Assembly: GCA_034926605.1 (NCBI GenBank)
Contig: JAYFQV010000006.1
Coordinates: 62,001-126,000, forward strand
DNA from: CALXXL01 sp034926605
GTDB taxonomy: Bacteria; Verrucomicrobiota; Lentisphaeria; Victivallales; Victivallaceae
DNA: 64,000 nt
Reading direction: 5' to 3'
In this document: positions 57,695-64,000 of the stretch, one piece after another
How the letters are laid out: each line of letters opens with the position of its first letter
How positions within the stretch are numbered: the stretch's first letter is position 1
Notes under the pieces: model-generated
Seen by the model: only the letters and a program-made list of their open reading frames with translations
What the model was told of the DNA's origin: nothing
The model's database searches: none
Translations under genes and position numbers: made by a program

Positions 57695-59637
57695 TATTCC
57701 ACCTCATTGGGGTTGCCCGGCTCGGCACGATGCTCCTGCAAGGTAAGCTCCTCGCCGGTGCGCACCAACCTGGCGCTGTTGAAAATTACTAAAATCGAAC
57801 TCGCGGTACTGAGTATTGCCGCCCAAACCGGAGTCATCATACCAAGCAAAGACACCACAATACCGCCGACCACGATCACCAGCCCAAGCATGAGGTTCTG
57901 AAAAATGATCATGCGCGACCGGCGGGACAGGGTAATCAGCAGCGGAATGCGATTCAGGTCATTGGTCATCAGCGCAATGGAAGCGGAGTTGATCGCGATG
58001 TCGCTGCCAATGGCTCCCATCGCGATACCAAGATCGCCGGCGGCCAGCGCCGGAGCGTCATTCACACCGTCGCCTACCACCGCGGTAAGCATCGACTTCT
58101 TCAACTTCTCCACATATGCCACCTTGTCCTCGGGAAGACACTCGCTGCGGAATTCATCGATGTCCACACTGCCGGCGATCGCCTCCGCCACGCTGGCGCG
58201 GTCGCCAGTGACCATCGCAAGATGGCGGATGCCAAGCCCGCGAAGATCGTTTATCATCTGCGGCGCTTCGCTGCGCAGCTTGTCCTTGAGGCCGATCCAG
58301 CCGATCAACTTGCCATTGACCGCCACATAGACCACGCTCATTCCTTCGGACTCGCCTTCCTCGTGGGCCGGCACATGAATGCCCTTGCTCTCGATATAAG
58401 CGGCACGGCCGACCAGACAGTCATCGCCGTCCAGCTTGGCCGAAACGCCTTTGCCGGGAACTTCCTTGAAGTTTTCCGCCTCGCCCAGTTTAAGCCCGGC
58501 CTCGCCAGCCAGTTTGACCAGCGCCAAGGCGGTCGGGTGGTTGCTGAAGCGTTCGCATCCTGCCGCGTATCGCAGCAGTACCGCCGGGGTGAAGTCATCT
58601 CCTGAAGGTTGAAGCTTGACCACGGACAGCAATCCGTCGGTCAGCGTACCTGTCTTGTCAAATACAAATGCACGCAGTTTGGCCGCCAGCTCCAAATGGC
58701 TGACGTTCTTGATGAAGATTCCAAGGCGCGCCGCCGCCGCAACCGCCGCGACCACCGCCGTCGGCGTGGCCAGTACCACCGCGCACGGACAGGCGATCAC
58801 CAGCACGGTTATCACCCGGCTGAGATCATTGTAATCGCTCAACACCCAGGCAATGCCGGCGAGCATCAGCACGGTGGGAGTATAATATCCGGCGTAACGA
58901 TCGATTATGCGCACGATCGGCGTGCGCGACTGCTCGGCCGCCATAATCATGTCTTTGACCTTGCCCAGCGTGGTATCCTCGCCGATACGGGTCACGGTAA
59001 GTTCCACCATGCCGGTGAGATTCATGGTTCCGGCATAAACGTCGTCGCCAACGGCCTTGTCCAGCGGCATCGATTCGCCGGTGATGCTGGCCTGATTGAC
59101 GGTGCTTACGCCGGACATGATTCGCGCATCCACCGGAAAGTTTTCGCCCGGACGCACCCGAATGACGTCGCCCACGACCAGTTCCTGCACGTTAACATCC
59201 ATCTCGCCCTTCGGCGTGACCTTGTGAACAGTGGTAGGCGTCAGCTTGATAAGCTCCTCGATAGAACGCTGAGCGCCGCTGGCGGTGCGGGATTCGATGA
59301 TTATGGTCAGCAGCAGAAAGAACGCGATCACGCCGGCGATGCGGAAGTCCTCTCCGGCGAACGCCGCCAATATCGCCAGCGCCACCAGTTCGTTCATATG
59401 CACCTTGCCTTCCACCAGGTCGGCAATGGCAGTGATGAAAATCGGAACGGCCAGGATCAGCGCGCCTGCCACCGCACTGGCAAGCGAAGCGTACTGCTGG
59501 TCGGGAACCAGCCATGCCAGCAGAAAACTGTTTGCGGTGAGCATACCGCCGAACAACGCAAGCAAAATGCGGCGCGAAGCGGCCTTGCTAACGGTGCCGG
59601 CGTTTTTATCGGCGGTATTATCGATGATTTCGCTCAT
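57694..59637 (-). CDS. P1B-type heavy-metal translocating ATPase, CPC type, without N-terminal metal-binding domain
   Basis: A 647-residue cation pump. The transport motif is VIACPCAVVLATPTAV in the sixth helix; phosphorylation is at Asp327 in DKTGTLTDG; the actuator loop reads SITGESMPLDK; the nucleotide domain has the P1B-specific NHPTALAL and GDGVNDAPALAAGDLG. The C-terminal helix has FNSARLVR, as in Zn/Cd pumps, while CPC is shared by Cu and Zn types, so the metal is uncertain. No HMA domain precedes the first helix, although most P1B pumps have one. AAAGGAG precedes the ATG. It lies between the SPFH and ABC genes. Confidence 0.92.
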   Translation of the reverse strand: MSEIIDNTADKNAGTVSKAASRRILLALFGGMLTANSFLLAWLVPDQQYASLASAVAGALILAVPIFITAIADLVEGKVHMNELVALAILAAFAGEDFRIAGVIAFFLLLTIIIESRTASGAQRSIEELIKLTPTTVHKVTPKGEMDVNVQELVVGDVIRVRPGENFPVDARIMSGVSTVNQASITGESMPLDKAVGDDVYAGTMNLTGMVELTVTRIGEDTTLGKVKDMIMAAEQSRTPIVRIIDRYAGYYTPTVLMLAGIAWVLSDYNDLSRVITVLVIACPCAVVLATPTAVVAAVAAAARLGIFIKNVSHLELAAKLRAFVFDKTGTLTDGLLSVVKLQPSGDDFTPAVLLRYAAGCERFSNHPTALALVKLAGEAGLKLGEAENFKEVPGKGVSAKLDGDDCLVGRAAYIESKGIHVPAHEEGESEGMSVVYVAVNGKLIGWIGLKDKLRSEAPQMINDLRGLGIRHLAMVTGDRASVAEAIAGSVDIDEFRSECLPEDKVAYVEKLKKSMLTAVVGDGVNDAPALAAGDLGIAMGAIGSDIAINSASIALMTNDLNRIPLLITLSRRSRMIIFQNLMLGLVIVVGGIVVSLLGMMTPVWAAILSTASSILVIFNSARLVRTGEELTLQEHRAEPGNPNEVE

Positions 59638-59648
59638 GTTCGACTCCT

Positions 59649-60815
59649 TTACTGCTGCCCGGCGGCGGGCTGGTTCTGCGGTTGCGGCGCGGTGGCGGCC
59701 GGCTGCTTGCGGATAAGTTCCGGATTCAGCTTCAACTTAAGCTGCTTGTTCGCGCCGCGGACGCCGCCTAAGACGTACTTGTCATGCACGCTTGAAAGTG
59801 CGTCTCCAAGCGCGGTATTGTAGAGCGAAACCAGCGTGGAACTGGAATTCTTCTCGTATTCGGCAAGTATGCTGTTGAAATAGACGCTCTCGCTTTTGAG
59901 TTCCTCAACCGCTTGCCGCTTATAACTTTCGGCATCTGCCAGCGTCTGGGCTGCATCGCTCTGAGAATCGCTTACCAGCTTGATAGCCATGCTGTTGGCT
60001 TCGGAAATATAGCTGTCACTGGAGTTGGATATTTTGTTGACCATATCGAATGCTTCCTTGGTTTGAAGCGGTGGCTCCACCACGCTCGGAGGCGGCAAAT
60101 TGTCGATGGTTATGCCAATATCCATTTCGGCCACGGACTTCACGAACATCTCGTAAACCCGGTCGCGGTATTCGGCCCGCTTGTTGAAAATGATATCGTC
60201 GATGGTCATCTGGGCGGTAACAGTGGTCACCGCCTCATTCAGCAGACACCTCAGCAACGTCTGCGGCCCGCGACCGGTGGGAGGAGTGCGACCGAACGGC
60301 ACCATATCGTCATTCTGGCGCGGATCGACCGGAGTCAGACAGGTTTCATAATACCTTCTGGGATCGGTTATATTATAGGTAAAACTCCAAGAGGTATGAA
60401 CTATGTTGGTGTCTCCGGTAAGATTATAGTGATCCACGCCCGGAACCAGCAGAGGCACAGTGGAACCATCCGCCGCCGGCACCGCAAGATAATCTACCCG
60501 CATGGTCTGGGGCGTGATCGGAATCCGGACGAAACTGGTGACCGGATACGGCATGAACCAGTGGGGCCCGCGACTGCAGGTTTCCATATAAGTTCCAAAC
60601 CGCAGCACGATAACCTCCTCCTGCGCCGGCACCACGATGTAACCTCCCAACCCGATGAAATAGACCACGGCGCCCAAGATGATGACCACCAGCGCGAGAA
60701 ATGCAAAGCGCAAGCTTCGCACCAGCGCGCGCATCCCCGCATCCATAGCGCCGCCGGGCTCGGGGGCCGCCGGTACGGGCGGGGCATCAAACATTTTCTT
60801 GATATCTTCGCTCAT
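59649..60815 (-). CDS. SPFH/band 7 protein, HflK-like (third of the set)
   Basis: A 388-residue protein with one helix (FAFLALVVIILGAVVYFIGL) near residue 45 and an SPFH domain starting VVPAQEEVIVLRFGTYMETC. A long insertion with ITDPRRYYETCLTP and QNDDMVPFGRTPPTGRGP separates SPFH strands. A helical stretch (ANSMAIKLVSDSQSDAAQTL, ADAESYKRQAVEELKSESVY) and a Pro/Gln-rich tail follow. SPFH proteins build large membrane-attached cages and scaffold other proteins; HflK/HflC regulate FtsH. No ftsH is visible. GGAGTGAG precedes the ATG. Confidence 0.85.
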   Translation of the reverse strand: MSEDIKKMFDAPPVPAAPEPGGAMDAGMRALVRSLRFAFLALVVIILGAVVYFIGLGGYIVVPAQEEVIVLRFGTYMETCSRGPHWFMPYPVTSFVRIPITPQTMRVDYLAVPAADGSTVPLLVPGVDHYNLTGDTNIVHTSWSFTYNITDPRRYYETCLTPVDPRQNDDMVPFGRTPPTGRGPQTLLRCLLNEAVTTVTAQMTIDDIIFNKRAEYRDRVYEMFVKSVAEMDIGITIDNLPPPSVVEPPLQTKEAFDMVNKISNSSDSYISEANSMAIKLVSDSQSDAAQTLADAESYKRQAVEELKSESVYFNSILAEYEKNSSSTLVSLYNTALGDALSSVHDKYVLGGVRGANKQLKLKLNPELIRKQPAATAPQPQNQPAAGQQ

Positions 60816-60833
60816 AACATCTCACTCCGGCGG

Positions 60834-61883
60834 TTACTTTGCGGGCTTTAGCGGCCCAACCAGGGTCGGTCGGACGGTTGCAGGCAATCCGACAACCTTG
60901 GCCGGATTCTGCACTACAACCTCCGGCGCCTCCTTTGCCGCGACGGACGACGGAACGCTGAGCGCATCGAGCGCACCGGGATTCAGAAGGTCGAACGGCG
61001 GGGCACCGGTGTCAAGAACCAGCGTCGTGCGGGTACGCAATATCTGACGCAAGGCGTCAAGACTGCGCAGGAACCCCGCGAGTTTCGGACTCTTGCTGAA
61101 TTCGGAATAGTATTTCGCCGCCTCGGCGTCGCCCTCGGCGCGAATGCGCAGCGCCTGAGCTTCGGCTTCGGCGCGAATCATACTGCTCTGCTTGCGCGCG
61201 TCAGTGACAATCCGGCTGGCCTCGCGTTCGCCGCTGGAGCGCAGTTCCTGAACTTTCACTTCGCGCTCTTTCTTCATGCGCTCGAAGATGTTCTTGCTGA
61301 TCTTTTCCGGAACATTGAGGGAGTTGATGCCTACGCGCTCTATTGAGATGCCGAGCTTTTCGGCCTGAGGTTGAATATCGTCGCGCAACTGGCCGGCAAT
61401 CTCGCCCAATTTCATTATCTCGGGATTGGTATTGATCAGCTGATCGAAATCATAGCGGCCGAACACGGTGCTTTTGGCGCTTCGCATGAAGTCGTTGAGC
61501 CGTTGCTCGGCGTTAGCTAGGTTGGAGACGGTCTGGAAAAAGGTTACGCCGTCGGAAATGCGGTAAACTATAAAGATGCTTACCACGATATTCTTGCCGT
61601 CCTTGGTAAGTATTTCCTCGGCGGCGCCGCCGGTGGTACCGGAGAACGCGCGGGCGCGCTTGTCGAACTTGTATATCTTTTCCACCGGGTAAGGCCAGCA
61701 GAAATGGAGTCCCGGTTGAGGAGACTCCGGCTGGATCAATCCGAAAGTGGTCACTATCGCCAGATCGTTCTCTCCTACCTGATAGGTAAAGATAGTGAGG
61801 ATGAGTATCAGTGTTACCACCAGCCCCAGCAGAAGCGCTGGCCAGTGCCTGAAAAATCCGCCTTTTTTCTCCGGTTTGCTCAT
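60834..61883 (-). CDS. SPFH/band 7 protein, HflC-like
   Basis: A 349-residue membrane protein with an N-terminal anchor (WPALLLGLVVTLILILTIFT) and SPFH domain (VGENDLAIVTTFGLIQPESP, GLHFCWPYPVEKIYKFDKRA). The helical segment MKKEREVKVQELRSSGERE and ADARKQ-like repeats are typical of HflC, as is IRAEGDAEAAKYYSEFSKSP. A Pro/Val-rich tail ends the protein. It lies 22 bp after the first SPFH gene and 18 bp before the third. AAGGAGAT precedes the ATG. HflC normally pairs with one HflK; here two HflK-like proteins flank it. Confidence 0.9.
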   Translation of the reverse strand: MSKPEKKGGFFRHWPALLLGLVVTLILILTIFTYQVGENDLAIVTTFGLIQPESPQPGLHFCWPYPVEKIYKFDKRARAFSGTTGGAAEEILTKDGKNIVVSIFIVYRISDGVTFFQTVSNLANAEQRLNDFMRSAKSTVFGRYDFDQLINTNPEIMKLGEIAGQLRDDIQPQAEKLGISIERVGINSLNVPEKISKNIFERMKKEREVKVQELRSSGEREASRIVTDARKQSSMIRAEAEAQALRIRAEGDAEAAKYYSEFSKSPKLAGFLRSLDALRQILRTRTTLVLDTGAPPFDLLNPGALDALSVPSSVAAKEAPEVVVQNPAKVVGLPATVRPTLVGPLKPAK

Positions 61884-61905
61884 ATCTTATCTCCTTGTAT
61901 TTTCC

Positions 61906-63861
61906 TTATTTGCCAAGTTCGACATTGCCGAAGTCGAAGGCCGGATTTTCTTCGAAGTTCATCTCGAAAACCTCGTCCTTGAGCGACTCGCTCACAATGA
62001 ATTTCCGCACGTTCCAAGTTTCGTTCACCAGCACTTCAAGGTAGCTGCGCAACGTGAACAGCTCAGGCAACGCAGAATAAGCCTCGAGCTGACGGGTGAA
62101 GCGCTCCGCGTCGGCGGAGGCGACTACCTTCTGAGAAGCGCTGTATGCCTCGGCCATCGCGGTAGTGGCATAGGCCATGGACTCGGATGCCGGCAGCAGT
62201 CGCTGCTGCTCAACCATCGCGGACAGTATGGTGGTGCGCATATCCTCCTGCGCGCTGATGACATTCTGATAGGATTCGATCGTTTCCGGCGCGGGATAAA
62301 CATCGATCAGGCCGACATTGTCGATCTCGACCCCGAGCTGGAGGTCATCGGCCGCGCGCTGAATCCGCTGCTTGAGTTCAGTTGTGACCTTCTGACGGCC
62401 GGTGGCCATCGTATCCATCAGCGGAATGCTGGCCAGATATTCCGAAACCACGCTCTCCGCCGCCAGCCGCAGCAGGGCTTCGGGATCGCGCGAATGGAAT
62501 GCGTACTGCAGCAATTCCGACTGGCGGATGTGATACTGCACCGGAACCGACGCGTTAAGAAACGCCAGATTGACCGGCAGCCCGGAAGAATCCTTGACCG
62601 AGCCAACGTCGCGCACCGCCACCATGTAACTGTCGCCGGAATTATCCTTGTTCTGAGTCCACAATGCGATATGAGCGATTTTGGCTTTGAAATCGGCGTT
62701 CTCGCCACCTTCGGCCGCCGCGCTGCGCCGACGGTCATAGTCACTGCCGACCATAAGCTCGCGCACCTCGGTACAGGAGTAACGCCGGATTTCTTCAAAC
62801 GGCCACGGCAATTTGCAATAAATCCCCGGAGTCATCGGCTCGGAACTGACCAGCCTGCCGCAGCGCAGGCGAAGCCCCACCTGCGACGGCCCGATCTGGT
62901 CGATGCCGGTGAACAGCCACAGCACAATCAACCACACCACCAGCGCCGGGAACAAAGCCTTCTCAACAAAACCATAGATATAGGTGCCGGACACCTTGAA
63001 GCCGAACTGGTAATCCAGCGTGTTCGCAATGTTCCGCATAACGCCGCCGGGCTCGGTGAACAGCGAAAGCAGACTGCTCTCATAAAGCGGACGCACATCG
63101 TCGCCGGTGCGCGGACGATAAAAATCCACGATGAAGTTGATGATTATTTCCGCCGTCAGAACCATCAGCAGCGTCCAGCCGCCCCATGCGAAATAATAGC
63201 CGGAAGAAGTTATATTGAATCTCACCAGACACAGCTCGATGCTGGCGGCAAGCATGATCAGGAACCCGACCATGAACCAGGCTCCGACCACACGCAGCCA
63301 GCGGAACGCCGCACTGCGGGCCTGCCCGATATAAAAAGCGCCGATAAACCCGCTGATGGTCATCATCAGCACCGACACAACGAGCGCGCGTATCGGATTT
63401 TCCGGTTCCGCTTTTATACGGTTCAGATGCCCCCAGTAGGCGGCATATCCGGAAAGCAATGCCCCCATAAGGCAGACCATCAGAACGGCCACCACGAACG
63501 GCGCATATTTCTTATAGTTGGCAAAAGCCCGGCCGGCAGTAAAGCGGACGTCCTCATCCACTGAGAATGCGTGATGGGAGGACTTTCGCTTTTCAAGCTC
63601 GATCTTATCAATCTCCTCGCGGTTGGCGGCGGCGCAAAGCACCGCGTTTATGAAAGCCGCCAGCGAGAATATGACCACCACAATGTATACCGGAAAACCG
63701 AGACTGAACACATCCGAACCGGCAACGGTATCCCATATCGTTCCCATCGCCAAAGCCGCTATCGCGAACACGGCGGCGGCGGCGGTACTTAACAGAGCCA
63801 GCCGGCCCATGGTTTGCGCGCGCTCGGCCGCCTGTTGATATCCTTTTTCCATGTTGTCCAT
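61906..63861 (-). CDS. Large SPFH/band 7 protein with polytopic N-terminal region
   Basis: A 651-residue protein. The N-terminal half holds about seven hydrophobic helices (for example LLSTAAAAVFAIAALAMGTI, KYAPFVVAVLMVCLMGALLS, LFPALVVWLIVLWLFTGID). The C-terminal half is an HflK-like SPFH domain: IGPSQVGLRLRCGRLVSSEP, TPGIYCKLPWPFEEIRRYSC, HIRQSELLQYAFHSRDPEAL, and the helical SAMVEQQRLLPASESMAYAT. Ordinary HflK has one helix, so the multi-helix part is an unusual fusion. ATG 63861 has GGAGAT six nt upstream. It is the first gene of the operon, 52 bp from the promoter. Confidence 0.82.
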   Translation of the reverse strand: MDNMEKGYQQAAERAQTMGRLALLSTAAAAVFAIAALAMGTIWDTVAGSDVFSLGFPVYIVVVIFSLAAFINAVLCAAANREEIDKIELEKRKSSHHAFSVDEDVRFTAGRAFANYKKYAPFVVAVLMVCLMGALLSGYAAYWGHLNRIKAEPENPIRALVVSVLMMTISGFIGAFYIGQARSAAFRWLRVVGAWFMVGFLIMLAASIELCLVRFNITSSGYYFAWGGWTLLMVLTAEIIINFIVDFYRPRTGDDVRPLYESSLLSLFTEPGGVMRNIANTLDYQFGFKVSGTYIYGFVEKALFPALVVWLIVLWLFTGIDQIGPSQVGLRLRCGRLVSSEPMTPGIYCKLPWPFEEIRRYSCTEVRELMVGSDYDRRRSAAAEGGENADFKAKIAHIALWTQNKDNSGDSYMVAVRDVGSVKDSSGLPVNLAFLNASVPVQYHIRQSELLQYAFHSRDPEALLRLAAESVVSEYLASIPLMDTMATGRQKVTTELKQRIQRAADDLQLGVEIDNVGLIDVYPAPETIESYQNVISAQEDMRTTILSAMVEQQRLLPASESMAYATTAMAEAYSASQKVVASADAERFTRQLEAYSALPELFTLRSYLEVLVNETWNVRKFIVSESLKDEVFEMNFEENPAFDFGNVELGK

Positions 63862-63912
63862 ATCGTTATCTCCGTCAGCTTGCCGGTTTATATTCACAGC
63901 CTGTCGAGGGTA

Positions 63913-63941
63913 AATATAGCATAAAAAAAGCGCAAAGACAA
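63913..63941 (-). promoter_or_regulatory. Promoter of the ten-gene SPFH operon
   Basis: On the minus strand, TTGTCT (63941-63936), 17 bp, TATATT (63918-63913), 51 bp before ATG 63861. No other strong promoter was noticed within the operon, where gaps are at most 24 bp. Confidence 0.6.
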
Positions 63942-64000
63942 TGTTTCCGATAGAAATAAGGATTTTTTTTCGATCCGCCGGTATCGGCTGAAAATAAAAA

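Noticed and set aside
61795..63564. Plus-strand open frame of 589 codons opposite the SPFH gene
   Set aside because: Antisense composition and no ribosome site; the minus-strand SPFH protein has clear helices and motifs.
1..64000. CRISPR arrays, rRNA genes, complete insertion sequences
   Set aside because: No regularly spaced repeats, rRNA motifs, or transposase with terminal inverted repeats were noticed on either strand.

Overview
The window reads as a chromosome segment of an anaerobic, Gram-negative bacterium of fairly high GC. It has lipoprotein signals, outer-envelope genes, the hydrogenase maturase HydE, an oxygen-labile L-serine dehydratase, a BioB with altered auxiliary-cluster ligands, and a secreted choloylglycine-hydrolase-family enzyme like those of gut Gram-negatives. 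Gene style (SPFH/P-type ATPase/ABC operon, parE-parC pair, many lipoproteins, beta-helix remnant) suggests the PVC superphylum, most likely a gut Lentisphaerota (Victivallis-like) organism. This is inference from gene content, not a marker-gene placement.

Layout. 1-7.4 kb: a GadC-like antiporter running off the left edge, an NAD(P)H oxidoreductase, a decayed beta-helix gene, a bile-salt-hydrolase-type amidase, a GT2-GtrA fusion and a membrane M48-like protease. 7.4-12.2 kb: an accessory stretch, partly AT-rich, with a PD-(D/E)XK-like nuclease that looks 5'-truncated, an LRAT-fold protein, a zinc-ribbon membrane protein, an orphan membrane protein and at least three gene remnants. 12.2-17.8 kb: serine dehydratase with an unusual leader, tRNA-Val, the divergent bioB/hydE pair, MATE exporter and folB. 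17.8-23.1 kb: an exopolysaccharide-type module (BamE-like lipoprotein, tyrosine autokinase, PHP phosphatase, GHL10 hydrolase), then a TPM membrane protein coupled to a lone receiver. 23.2-35.2 kb: recQ divergent from a six-hairpin glycosidase, a radical SAM enzyme, a run of co-directional genes (WecA/MraY-type transferase, D-aminoacylase, TSCPD protein, double GNAT), then an Mrp-type Fe-S carrier and an acyl-CoA ligase.

35.2-48.7 kb: a long ankyrin lipoprotein; an EIIA-CBS protein upstream of an ArsB/NhaD-type transporter; parE-parC; an isolated portal-like protein with a small partner; a secreted unknown; tRNA-Lys and rpmB. 48.7-63.9 kb: ten tightly packed minus-strand genes behind one good promoter: three SPFH proteins, a CPC-type P1B ATPase lacking a metal-binding domain, an ABC ATPase and permease, a large membrane-anchored unknown, a CNNM/CorC-like protein, a lipoprotein and a hybrid histidine kinase with a periplasmic binding-protein-like sensor. 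This is the best candidate in the window for an undescribed multi-component system: an envelope or metal-handling machine with its own sensor.

Two cross-cutting signals. Promoters here favour TTGAAA/TTGACA, 16-17 bp, TATATT. Four genes (bioB, hydE, recQ, the six-hairpin glycosidase) have that -10 box only 7-9 nt before the ATG and no Shine-Dalgarno, which predicts leaderless mRNAs; both divergent pairs also have interleaved promoters. Most other genes have clear Shine-Dalgarno sites.
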